Of a DNA stretch of 64,000 bases, positions 34,545-44,827 are shown piece after piece; the first letter of the stretch is position 1, and the number at the start of each line of letters is the position of its first letter. The notes under the pieces were generated by a model. That model was not told the DNA's origin, did not search any database, and saw only the letters and a program-made list of their open reading frames with translations. Source of the stretch: Vesta saturnalis. Lineage: Eukaryota; Arthropoda; Insecta; Coleoptera; Lampyridae. Made by a program: the position numbers and the translations under genes. The DNA is taken from the NCBI GenBank assembly GCA_036346205.1, contig JARFJB010001965.1, positions 2,964,501 to 3,028,500 of the forward strand, written 5' to 3'.

Positions 34545-35346
34545 TTTGGTATGCGAAAGAGGGGATTCGACTAGACGCTGATAATATTAAGAAAAATCTC
34601 GGTTTAAGGTACCTGGCTAAACTTATGTTGAATTCTTTTTGGGGTAAGTTTGGCCAGCGCGAAAATTTAACCCAGTGCAGTATTGTATCTGAACCAAAGG
34701 ACTTTTTTAAATTGTTTACGGATCCATTGGTCCAGGTACAATCCGTTACCCCCATTAACAATAATGTTGTATTGGTAAATTGGGATAGACCGGAGGGTGA
34801 GCGTGAATCACAAAAAACTATTAATGGGTCCATAGCCGCATACACGACTGCTCATGCACGTTTAGAGTTATATAGTTATCTGGAGAAACTAGACCGCCGC
34901 GTTCTGTATTATGATACAGACAGTGTTATATTTGTCGCTAAACCCGATGACTGGAATCCAACTTGCGGAGATTTCCTTGGCCAGATGACCGACGAATTGG
35001 AAGCGTACGGTGAAGGAAGTTATATAGCCGAATTTGTTAGTGCAGGACTGAAAAACTATAGTTATAATGTGATTTCAACCAGTGAACAGACAATTAAAGT
35101 GTGTGTAAAGTGAAGGGTATTACCTTAAACTATAAAAACTCACGAGTTATAAACTTTGAAGCGATGAAAGATATGGTGCTTAGCAACAGTAAAGACTCTC
35201 TTTTTGTATATAATGATAGAAAAATAGTTAGAGACATTTGCTACAATGTGTTAAGTAGACCTAAATCTAAACAATATAGAATAAGTTATTCTAAGCGACG
35301 AAGAATTGAGAACTTTGATACTCTTCCATTTGGGTATAAGAAATAA
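34545..35346 (+). pseudogene. Protein-primed DNA polymerase B, C-terminal fragment (Polinton)
   Basis: About 265 residues of the palm and thumb of a family B polymerase of the Polinton type. GIRLDADNIKKNLGLRYLAK leads into motif B (KLMLNSFWGKFGQ), followed by TINGSIAAYTTAHARLELY and motif C YYDTDSVIFV with the two catalytic Asp residues. A one-base frameshift at about 35100-35110 separates this from the tail KGITLNYKNSRVINFEAM, which ends LPFGYKK and a stop. The exonuclease and N-terminal polymerase parts are deleted. Confidence 0.88.
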
Positions 35347-36293
35347 ATAATAAAACAGATACACAGTAAAAAGAATGCTTTTATTTATAAACCCCAACTC
35401 CTTGTCTTGATTCATTCTACAGCTCTGCGTTTTCGTTTTTTCATGTTTGCGCGTTTGTATGCTAGCGATTTCTTCGTGTTCACGAATTCTCGTTTTCGAT
35501 TTTCGTGTTTCCGAATTTGCGTGTTTGCGACTTTTCGTGATTTCGTATTTGTTTGTTTTCGTCAAGACCTACATCTTGTTTTGAAATAGACAAATGCCTT
35601 GCGAACAAATAGGAGAGAGAGAGAGAGAGAGGGCGAAGCCTTACACGTGTCTTACAAGAACCTCATTATTAGAAATACAACGTATAAATAAATTTCTCGT
35701 ATAGGTAAAAGAGCATCCAATAGCATATGACCATTTTAAAGCAATAGGATCGATAATTTTAATAATAATATCTTATTAGAGTAATTATGCAATTTCCAAC
35801 ATTGTATGCGTGTGCGTTTGCCTAACTTCCAGGCGTACTGCTCTTAATACAACCAAAAGGACCTTAATTAGATGAGACCATCAAAAATAGCCCTAAGACC
35901 AACCCCCTAGACCTAGCTCAACCCTAAGACCAAGTCCAAGCCCTAGCCCGAGTCCAAGACCAGTACCAGACCTAACCCCCAAGACCAACCCCTACATCTG
36001 CCCCTCACATGAGCATGTACAAAATTACTGTCAAAAAGGCTCTTAATACAACAAAAAATAATTAGGGGTTGAAAAAGGCCTCCGAAAAGAGACCATAAAA
36101 AATAAGGGTGAAAAAAGGCCTCCGAAAAGAAACCATAAAAAATATGGTCATGGGTATATAAAAAAGTGAAAGTGGGCGGGACTTGTGACGTAAAAAAATG
36201 GAGGGGATAGTGTCCCTCTTCTACGTATGGTCAATTGTACACGAAAATCATTCTCATTTCAACGTCCTGTATACCCTAGACAGAACAACCTAA

Positions 36294-37637
36294 AGCCTGT
36301 CCGGTAGAACTGAACGGGTATCGGATTAACAAGGAGGATTGTCAATATATGGTTCTATTGTGCTTGAAACCGCCTTAATGCTTTGCTGTCTCGTACTTAT
36401 TGTACGTGACAAAGAAAGATGGATATATTATGAATAATGCCTCTATTTCTGCCGAACAAAAGCGTTTGCAACTTTCACACATAATGACAAGGCAATAAGA
36501 ATCAGATGCAGGTAGAATAGAAATTCAATAGGTATAATAAAATGCCAGTGGTTCTCAACACTGCTTTAACATTATATAATTTGTGAAGAAATGCAACTTT
36601 TGTATAATAAAAATAATAATCGATTACTAATTACCTATAAGTAATTTCAATTGACACCTTTCACTTATACTTATAACAACAATAACAAATACATTTTTAT
36701 TATAGTTAGTAAATATTAATTAAATTACAAAGATATACTTTTATAATTAAATGTAAAAATTATAATTGTCATTCGGCTTCAGATTCATCACTTCCTGAGT
36801 CATCCAAATCTTGGAAAAGATCATCGTCATCACTTTCTTCAGTGTTAACTGTGAAAATAAGAGGTCTTACTTCATCCACAATCTCTTCATTAACAAAAGT
36901 ATCTTTAATTATTTTATCCGTATGATCAATACATTTTGCCATATTTCCGCACTAACTGTTTTAATGCGTCGTTCCACGTATTAAGAACATCTTCGTCTTT
37001 TCCGGATGTCGCAACGATACTCAACTTTTTCGGCATTATATTAATGGTTAGTTTATATAAACGCTTACTCAAAGAATAATGATAATATAGATATTGCAGT
37101 TGTTTTATTTATACCTATATGTACCTACTAAATGGTATAATAATCTATTATTAATTACTTATTGTTACAGTATTGCATATTTAGTTGGATTCTTTTGTAA
37201 TTGGAGTACACTAAAACGTCATTACCATACTTAGGTATACAATGAACTTTCTAAATGTAAATTGAAATACCTATACTTAATCGAATATTCATTATTATGA
37301 ATGGCTTTTATAAATGTTTATTATAAAAACTTGCATTCTTCCATAAATTTTAAATGTAATGTTAAAGCAGTGTTGAGAACCACTGGCATTTTATTATACC
37401 TATTGAATTTCTATTCTACCTGCATCTGATTCTTATTGCCTTGTCATTATGTGTGAAAGTTGCAAACGCTTTTGTTCGGCAGAAATAGAGGCATTATTCA
37501 TAATATATCCATCTTTCTTTGTCACGTACAATAAGTACGAGACAGCAAAGCATTAAGGCGGTTTCAAGCACAATAGAACCATATATTGACAATCCTCCTT
37601 GTTAATCCGATACCCGTTCAGTTCTACCGGACAGGCT
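36294..37637. mobile_element. Foldback DNA element with 282-bp near-identical inverted arms
   Basis: Arms 36294-36575 and 37357-37637 begin AGCCTGTCCGGTAGAACTGA and appear identical by eye over their whole length. The 780-bp loop holds the C-terminal tail of a transposase on the minus strand. The target duplication is ambiguous (TA or TAA). Near-identity of the arms implies a young insertion or gene conversion. It sits in the mariner's inverted repeat. Confidence 0.88.
36769..37036 (-). pseudogene. Transposase C-terminal remnant in the foldback loop
   Basis: ATG at 37036-37034: MPKKLSIVATSGKDEDVLNT, then WNDALKQLVRKYG, followed by a frameshift to MAKCIDHTDKIIKDTF and the acidic end VNTEESDDDDLFQDLDD with its stop at 36769-36771. 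The CIDHT..KI segment and an acidic C-terminus are seen at the ends of many insect IS630/Tc1-like DDE transposases. The foldback therefore looks like a deletion derivative of such an element. Confidence 0.6.
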
Positions 37638-37985
37638 ATAACAATAATTTTTTCCATGCATAATTTTTTGACATTGGTACAGTGTTACGAGAAAGTGCTA
37701 TTTCTTTATTATTGCATTGCAATTGAATATAGAGCGAGATCGCATGATTTTGTCAATTTTTTCAAATGAATCACGCTGTATTTGATTTTAAAAAGTGAAA
37801 ATACACTTTATGCTTTTTCATTTTTATTAACCCTATAGCTGAAATCGTTAATTTATGAGATATTTTCGGGGATAATATAACTAGTGTTAAGGTACTTGTA
37901 CACTTGAGACAATTTGTCTCTAGACTAACTCTCAAGAGTAAAGTCACGTGTGTAAACAGTACCGAGGGCACTCTCGGAGACTGTC

Positions 37986-39770
37986 ATGAGACTAGTAGCT
38001 GAGACTCGGGAATATCAAGTGTACATGACGACGTGTGTTTCAGTGACTGATCTCACAATTCCAACTTTGTTCGAAGAGCTGAGAGTACTTGCAGTTATTT
38101 TTTATTTAGAAAATGGAAAAAAAGAGTGGAGTGAGACGCAAGTACGACAATTAATTACATTATATGAAGCGAATGACTGTTTGTGGAACACACATCATGC
38201 AGATTACAGGAACCGTGTAAAAAAGAACAGTGTTTTTATGGAAATAGCCAGCGCTTACAATACAACCTGTCAGAAAGTCCAACGAAAGTTGCATAATTTG
38301 AGAAATCAGGTATTTCCTAAAAAAATTGTTAAAAGTTGTTTTATTATGGGTTTGATGTTGTTTGTAGGTTTCACACGAATTAACCAAAATTAAAAAGAAA
38401 AAAAGTGGAGCAGGGGCGGATGAAGTATATGTCAGCAATTGCAAATATTTTACAGAGTTAAAATTTATCATCCCATCTCTTACTGCATTACCTACACAAT
38501 CGAATTTAGTAAGTATAAACAAGTTTAAAGACATATATTATAAAATAATAGTAATTATACAGTAGAATAATTATAATTATGGTGTAAATATCATTAAATT
38601 TTGCTGTATTGCTAGCCGACTTCTCCAACAGGAGACATAAAATATTTTTTTAGTTCTTCTCTTATATCTTAGTCGGCAACGGAGTAGTTATGTCGATTTC
38701 CCCGATGAAGTGAAAAATAGGTATTGTCGGCCGCTACTTCCTCACGCCAGTTCCCCGAATGACTTCATGTGTATCTGAGTTTTCATAATCAGTGCATCCG
38801 GGATATAAATAATGGGTATCTGTTGAAATTAAAAAATTATGGAGACTACATATGGCCAAAACCATTTTTGTTGCTTTTGTAGGTGTAACGTTAATAGGTC
38901 TTCGTAAAATTCGAAATTTCGCAGCCATAATTCCAAATACATTTTCAATAATACGGCGAGCTCTGCTTCGTCTATAGTTAAATATTCTGTTTGGTGCAGG
39001 CAGATTTCGAAAAAGATAGGGTTTCATTAAATATGATTTCATAGCAAAGGCGTCATCAGCTATAGAAAAGTATGGAATTTTTATTTTCCTTCCCGGCAGT
39101 GGTATAGGCGGAATAATACCAACTTGTCCGTTCTCTACTCCACCGTCTGAAACTCTCCCGTTATATCCTACATCAATATAAATTAATTTGTATTTTGCAT
39201 CAGCAATACCCATCAGAATAAGACTATGTGAATTCTTATAGTTAAAATATATACTCCCAGACTTTGCTGAAGCTTGAATTACGATGTGCTTTCCGTCAAG
39301 TGCACCAATACAATGTGGGAAATTCCATCTTGTGTTGAAGTCCTCTGCATGGTTTAACCAACATTCAGTAGTACTTGGAAACTGAAAAAGGAAACAAGTT
39401 TTCATGTGTTTGAAGTATTTACTTCAATCGAATGCTGCAATTGTTAAAAATTCCGTTAAGTTTATTTGTTTCTTTTCAGATAACTAATAATGAAAAAACA
39501 TTACAGAGCAGCCAGACAATGATGACCATACTGATATAGATCACGCCACTGAAGCTATCTCAAATACTAACAACAATGAAAACGCAGCTAGTGCAACAAG
39601 AGGAAAAGCAATTAAAAAAACCAAAAGACGACTACGAATGCTTTGGAGAATATGTCGCTTTGAAACTAAGAAGTTTAAAATCAGATTTTTTAAAGAAAAA
39701 TTAAAAAGTGCAATTCTAAAGGCTGTTGTAACTATTTCAGACCACGACAACAATGAATATTGATCAAACA
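37986..39770 (+). pseudogene. MADF-domain accessory protein of the Harbinger element
   Basis: PIF/Harbinger elements encode a Myb/SANT or MADF DNA-binding partner of the transposase. Exon 1 (37986-38309; start tentative) has WSETQVRQLITLYEANDCLW, the MADF core, and KVQRKLHNLRNQ. Exon 2 (38368-38508) has VSHELTKIKKKKSGAGADE and YFTELKFIIPSL. Exon 3 (39480 to about 39770) has PKDDYECFGEYVALKLRSL, the usual C-terminal block. Splice sites GT/AG are intact for exons 1-3, but frame changes and stops in exon 3 suggest decay. Confidence 0.72.
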
Positions 39771-40525
39771 GAACCTCCCAATCTACATTCTCCTCCACTT
39801 CTTCATCCATTGCTACAAACTCTTACGCTCCTTCTCCATCGCGGAATACATTTTATGACATATCATCTACACCTTCGCCTACCACACATGATGATTCACA
39901 ACAATCTCAAGGCATTCAACAGTATTGGGCAACATACACTAACTTAGGTGCACCTGAATAAATTTGTTAAATTTAATGTGTCTAAACATCATTGTTAAAT
40001 ATAAATTTTGTAAGTCATTAAAAATATTTACCTTTAAATATGTTTTTTTAAATTTTCATAAATAGCACTGCAAACTTGTTCAACAATTTTTCCTATTGTA
40101 CATGGTGGTATTCGAAATACATATTGTAGACTGCTGTATGAATCACCTAAAATCACATTCATTAATTTTTTTAATTAAGTAATATGCAGTTTTTTACCTG
40201 ATGCTAAATTTCGTAACGTTACCATCAATCTCTCTTTTACCGAAATTGCAGCTCTCAATTTGGTATCTCGTTTAGCAATATGTGGATCTACGATATTAAT
40301 AAGTATTTCGAATTGTTCTGCAGACATTCTTATAGAATTTCTAAATTGTTGTAGATCTTTAATACGTAGTTACCGTAGAAGCATTGAGAATGCTCCAAGG
40401 TAATGTCTACGTTGTACATACCGGCTTTTTCACCCAATATTTTCTGTTTCTAGTCACCTTTCTTTTTTTTTAACACTTTGTAGATTACAACAAATGCACA
40501 CATTTTCTGAATATTCATTTTCGAT
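38734..40525 (-). pseudogene. Harbinger transposase (DDE_Tnp_4), three exons, decayed
   Basis: Exon 1 (about 40525-40198) has YLGAFSMLLR, LQQFRNSIRMSAEQFEIL and VKERLMVTLRNLASG, with a stop and frame changes near its start. Exon 2 (40146-40032) has GDSYSSLQYVFRIPPCTIGK. Exon 3 (39381-38734) has the catalytic part: FPHCIGALDGKHI (first Asp), YIDVGYNGRVSDGGV (second Asp) and SRARRIIENVFGIMAAKF (Glu). Exon 3 is open for 216 residues with all three acidic residues present. Exon junctions are canonical. The gene runs opposite to the MADF gene. Confidence 0.85.
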
Positions 40526-40569
40526 CTCCCGACTACTGACTCTCAAATGCACACGTTCCCAAAAAACAG

Positions 40570-42722
40570 TACCGTATAGGTCATTCACGTTCCAAACCCT
40601 GATTCAATAAGGCTTGTGCTGATGCAATATCTTTAAAAAATAAATATTACATTAAATGGAAATCTAATAAATGGGTCGACAGTCATGCAGAATACGTTGG
40701 TGCTAGAAATATCTGTAAAAGTGTCATCACTAAAACTAAAAAGTTATTCGAACAACGAAAATGCAATGAACTAGCTACATCTCCTTTAGGCAGTCGTAAA
40801 TTTTGGTCTTTAGCTAAAGCCATTAGTAAAAACTTTGGAACATCTTCATTTCTGACATCTATTGAGGGATCGGTAGCGACATCTCCTTTAGGCAGTCGTA
40901 AATTTTGGCCTTTAGCTAAAGCCATTAGTAAAAACTTTGGAACATCTTCATTTCCCCCCCTGACATCTATTGAGGAATCGGTAGTTGCTGATTCTGTAGA
41001 CAAAGCCAATGTTTTTGTGGATTTGTTTGCATCAAACTCGTGTCTCAATGATTCTGGAAAAGATGTGCCCCTAGTCAACTCTTCTTCATACGCTATGAAA
41101 CCAATTCATTTTCGGTACAAGCTCTTGGAATCGATCATCAGTACGCTTGATCTCAATAAGGCGACTGGCCCAGACGGTATCCCAGCTATTGTCTTAAAGA
41201 AATGTTCCCCGAACTAGTACCAGTCCTTCTAAGCTCTATACGATCTCTATGTCTTCTGGGGAATTCCCTTCATCATGGAAGTTAGCAAATGTTCAACCTA
41301 TTCCTAAAAAGGCGATAAGACCGATCCCTCAAACTACCGACCAATTGCCATCACTTCCATTTTGTCTAAAATCATGGAAAAAGTCATCAATCAGCAACTG
41401 CTCACGTTCCTTGAAACTAACAAACTCCTTAGTGACCACCAATATGGGTTTAGGCAAAGTCGTTCAACAGGTGATCTTCTTTCATATGTGACCCAAGTTT
41501 GGAACAATGCAGTAGAGCAGTCCGGTGAAACTGTTGTAGTCGCATTAGATATCTCAAAGGCATTTGACCAAGTTTGGCATAAGTGTTTACTTGCCAAACT
41601 CACCTCGTTTGGGTTAAATGATACGCTCATCAACTGGGTTTCTAGTTTTCTTCATAAAAGACGAATACGTGTCGTAGTTGATGGCTTTTTTTCAAAAGAA
41701 GTTAGCATTAACGCGGGCATACCACAGGGATCCGTTATAGCGCCTACACGGTTTCTGCTGTACATAAATGACCTTGTTTCTTCAACAACTAACCCCATCC
41801 ATTGCTTTACTGCCGATATCACTCTTCACTGTAGTTAATCTCAGTCTACACATAGTGATAATCCACCTTCTATGTCAAATCAAGAAATTAAAGCTGAAAT
41901 GGCAAATTCAATCAACAAAGCAATAATCTAGTTAAATTTAACGCTAATAAAACTCAGTGTTGCCTTGTGTCCGCCAAAAAAGATCGATCATTTCCTGTTG
42001 TAAGTATGAATTGCTCATTTCTTAAGTTTTCGGACTCTATTACTCTGTTGGGTATGACTGTATCTTCAAATCTTTCATGGGTTGACTATCTTCTGTCAGC
42101 TACCAGAACAGCTACTCGTAAAATAGGCTTTTTGTACAGATCTAAGCAGTACTTTACCTCTCGACAACTCCTTCTGCTGTATAAGGCCCAAATTCGGCCT
42201 CATCTGGAATATAATTCTCACCTCTGGGTTAGTGCTCCCCAATACGCTCTCGATATCGTTGATCGCATTCAAAAGAGGGCGATTAGGCTTATAAATGACC
42301 CGTCCTTAACTTCTCACATACAGTCCCTTGGGCATAGAAGGATGGTTTCAGTTTTCTTTGTATTATCGACATTACAACGGCTATTGTGCTGCTGAATTAT
42401 GTTCTTTGATAGCATCTCGGGCTATCTTTGCGAGAAACACTCGATTCGCTAATTCACATCATCAGTATGCAGTACAAATCTCCACTTGTCGTACCAAACG
42501 GGCGCAATCCACATTTTTCTACACGGCTTCTAAACTCTGGAATGATCTCCCTAGTTCCTGCTTTCCTCTCACTTATGATATGAGAAAATTTAAGGTAGCT
42601 GTTCATAGGCATCTATTGGCAAATCATTATCCCTCTATCCATCCTCCTAAGTGCTCCTGAGTGCTTTAGCACGATAGGCCAAATTTAGCCTGTTCAGGTC
42701 CACAATCATAAAAAAAACTAAA
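40570..42722 (+). mobile_element. CR1/Jockey-type LINE, 5'-truncated, nested in the Harbinger
   Basis: The RT domain runs from LDLNKATGPDGIPAIVLKKC (41150) through HQYGFRQSRSTGDLL, VVALDISKAFDQVWHKCLL and NAGIPQGSVIAPTRFLLYI to the catalytic site, where the usual FADD reads TADI. A C-terminal region follows (LLLLYKAQIRPHLEYNSHLW, then SKLWNDLPSSCFP, ending 42660). The 3' end has a short A-rich tail at about 42709. Several frameshifts. A 102-bp tandem duplication lies upstream (40777-40985). Same family as the scrap at 18285-18552. No target duplication found. Confidence 0.85.
40777..40985. repeat. 102-bp tandem duplication in the LINE ORF
   Basis: Two adjacent copies, at 40777-40878 and from 40879, encode ATSPLGSRKFW.LAKAISKN twice in the same frame. 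The second copy has an additional C-run. Confidence 0.88.
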
Positions 42723-42836
42723 TATACTAGTGTGAGACCATGACTTGTCTCAAATGAAACCGGTACTGAGAGTAGTCACTACAGCTTATCTCGAGATTTT
42801 CTCTCAAGTGTACAAGTACCTTTATCATTATCATCG

Positions 42837-42932
42837 GTGATGGCTCGAGTTAAAACCGACGAAAATTGAACAAGTGCGAAGCACTCGTTCAATTTTCTAC
42901 ATGTTTTAACGAGTGGTATCATCGATTATTAA
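42837..42932. repeat. Hairpin-forming palindrome (about 95 bp)
   Basis: Imperfect inverted arms of about 45 bases: GATGGCTCGAGTTAAAACCG and GAAAATTGAACAAGTGC against their reverse complement. It lies within mariner sequence just outside the Harbinger. It could be a structured RNA or a small MITE remnant. Confidence 0.7.
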
Positions 42933-43404
42933 TCATAACATGTGTTATATTTGGTAAGAGAATATAATGAAAGTTATATTTTTTAAAGATTACAATTTTA
43001 AACGATCTGTCACTTTGATAGTAAATATTACAGTTGCAAGATAATCAATACAATTATTTATTTCTTTGAAACTTTTTATCACTTTGACAGTAAACTATTT
43101 TATTCATTAAAATCATGTGACAGTCAACATGCAGTGATAAAATTATTACCGATTTGATAGCCTATTCTGCGATTTTGTTTTTATATTTTAACCAATGAAA
43201 GTAATAAAGAATGTACCATGTGACATGTGAATTATATTCTGTTTAATAACAGAGAGATTTTTTAAAAAAATTCTAATGTAACAAGTTAGTCGTGAACAAA
43301 TGACATATAGATATTATTCAGTAATAATTAGTAGCTTGTCATTTAACAAACTTCTTTGATATTGTGTAGTGTTTATTAATTTGTAAACACTTAAATACTG
43401 TTTG

Positions 43405-44302
43405 AAATGAACTTTCCTGTTGAGGAATTGACAGACATGATATGGGTACTGGGAGGATTATGAAAAATTGTTTATTAGCACACAGAATTTACAAAGAGAT
43501 ATCCCACACGAAGACAACCCGAGAAAATAACGTTGGAAAGGTTAGTAGATCGTTTTAATCGTACGGGTTCAGTAGTTTATGAAAAAAAGGAAAGGACAAA
43601 ACCTGTACTTAACGAGAAAAATGAATTTAACATGATGCTTGAAGTTATTCATAATCCACATGTTAGTACATGTGAAATCTCACGTCAGCATAATATTAGT
43701 GACAGGTTCGTCTGAAGGATACTGCGTAAAAATAAGATGCATCCATACCATATCCAGTTGCATCAATAGTTACTCGAAGATGACTATCCCAGAAGGGTTG
43801 CTTTTTGTGAATGGGCTCAACAACAAATCCACAATCAGGCTAATTTCTTTGATTTTGTCCTCTTTGGAGACGAAGCCACGTTTGATAAATATGGAACTGT
43901 CAATAGACACAATTTCCATTATTACTCGACAAGTAATCCCCATCTTATAGCAATTCACAGCCAAACTAGGTGGTCTTTGAATGTTTGGGGTGGTATAGTT
44001 GGAGATCAGGTAATTGGACCACCTTTTTTCGGTGGAACAGTGAATGGTCGGGTTTATTTGGACTTTTTTAGCCAGCTCGTTCACCAGAGTTAAGTAAAAT
44101 TGACTTCTTCAAGTGGAGTTATGTGAAAAACCGTATGTATCAAATAGCTCCAACCACATAAGATAATATGAAGTATAGAATACGAGAAGCATTCCAGAGT
44201 ATTAATGTAGAAATGTTAAGAAATGTCAGCCGACAACTTGAAGATCGACTGCAATGCTGTTGTATTGATGTTTTCGGTGGACATTTTGAACAATTATTAT
44301 GA
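43405..44302 (+). pseudogene. Mariner-like transposase pseudogene with internal deletion
   Basis: The start MNFPVEELTDMIWVLG is followed by a stop and a frameshift, then the HTH region TLERLVDRFNRTGSVVYEKK and NPHVSTCEISRQHNISDRFV, the first catalytic Asp in FVLFGDEATFDKYGTVNRHN, and WGGIVGDQVIGPPFFGGTVN. After VYLDFFSQL the protein jumps to ARSPELSKIDFFKW, the third acidic motif. The roughly 60 residues expected between, with the second Asp (usually QxDGAPxH), are absent. The end has NVEMLRNVSRQLEDRL and GGHFEQLL. It cannot be active. Confidence 0.8.
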
Positions 44303-44765
44303 AATTAATTAATTTTATAAGAATTTTGTCTTAATAACCGATGTGTTTCGAATTTTTTATAATAATTTGTCACACTTTTATTTGTTCACGGCTAACTTTC
44401 TCGTAACACTGCACCAATGTCAAAAAGTTATGCCTGGAAAAAAATATTGTTAGGTTGATCTGTTTAGGATATACAGGACGTTGAAATGGGAATGATTTTG
44501 AAATACCCTGTATAACGTAATGAAACCCTATATTTGAAGTATGGGGGAGATTAATCTAAATTTGAAATAATATATAGGGTGTCCCATTAAAAAAAAAATG
44601 TTTGGTTCACCTCGGTAATATGTAACACCCAGTAAATACGAAAATAATTTTATGATGTGCAGTTTGAAGTTGCCTATAATTTTTGTAAATAACTTTTTTT
44701 TGATATCTCCTTTAATAACGGATATATCGTATTTCGACGCACTAATGCCACACCCTGTACACATA

Positions 44766-44767
<2 letters not shown>

Positions 44768-44826
<59 letters not shown>
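44768..44826. repeat. (TA)n microsatellite at the MITE insertion site
   Basis: About 29 TA units next to the MITE's right TA target duplication. It is probably an expansion of the target region inside the LINE ORF1. Confidence 0.93.

Positions 44827-44827
<1 letters not shown>

Larger units (their letters stand above)
33716..36225 (+). mobile_element. Polinton/Maverick, internally deleted (2.5 kb)
   Basis: The left end AGTAGTAGACCGACACTATC and the right end (reverse complement CGTAGAAGAGGGACACTATC) are inverted repeats continuing for about 130 bp (CCCTCCACTTTTT, CACAAGCTCCGCCCAC). TATGGT is directly repeated at 33710-33715 and 36226-36231; a 6-bp duplication is the Polinton signature. Inside are subterminal repeats (33860-34180, CAACCCTTGATGGAATTTTT units), tandem CTTGTAAGACGAGAGCTA units (34220-34520), a DNA polymerase B fragment and CCAAGACC-rich repeats (35870-35990). 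The other usual Polinton genes are gone. Confidence 0.88.
37890..42821. mobile_element. PIF/Harbinger element with both genes and a nested LINE
   Basis: The termini AGGTACTTGTACACTTGAGA are inverted at 37890 and 42821 and flanked by TTA (37887-37889, 42822-42824), the classic 3-bp target duplication. It carries a MADF-type accessory gene on the plus strand and a DDE_Tnp_4 transposase on the minus strand. A CR1/Jockey-type LINE lies inside it from about 40570 to 42722. Confidence 0.9.
33693..44510 (+). mobile_element. Mariner-like element (DUF4817-type transposase) carrying three further insertions
   Basis: The termini CAGGGTATTTCAAAA are inverted at 33693 and 44510 and flanked by TA. Inverted similarity continues inward across the nested elements: TTCTCATTTCAACGTCCTGT at 36250 and GACATTGGTACAGTGTTACG at about 37670 match the reverse complement of 44400-44490. 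Own sequence occupies 33693-33715, 36232-36293, 37638-37889 and 42825-44510, about 2.0 kb in all. The insertions are the Polinton (33716-36225), foldback (36294-37637) and Harbinger (37890-42821). Confidence 0.78.
33449..44757. mobile_element. Palindromic MITE, split apart by a mariner insertion
   Basis: Left arm 33449-33692 and right arm 44511-44757 are inverted copies of about 245 bp. Each begins CAGGGTGYGG, then ATTAGTGCGTCGAA. TA dinucleotides flank both outer ends (33447-33448, 44758-44759). The two arms would meet at a central TA, which is where the mariner inserted. The host of the MITE is the LINE ORF1. Confidence 0.8.

Noticed and set aside
35407..35589. Phe/Arg-rich ORF between the PolB fragment and the Polinton right end
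   Set aside because: Arises from a degenerate TTTTCGTG repeat; no coding signal.
40683..41078. 131-residue minus-strand ORF with internal duplication
   Set aside because: Antisense shadow of the LINE's duplicated 102-bp unit.
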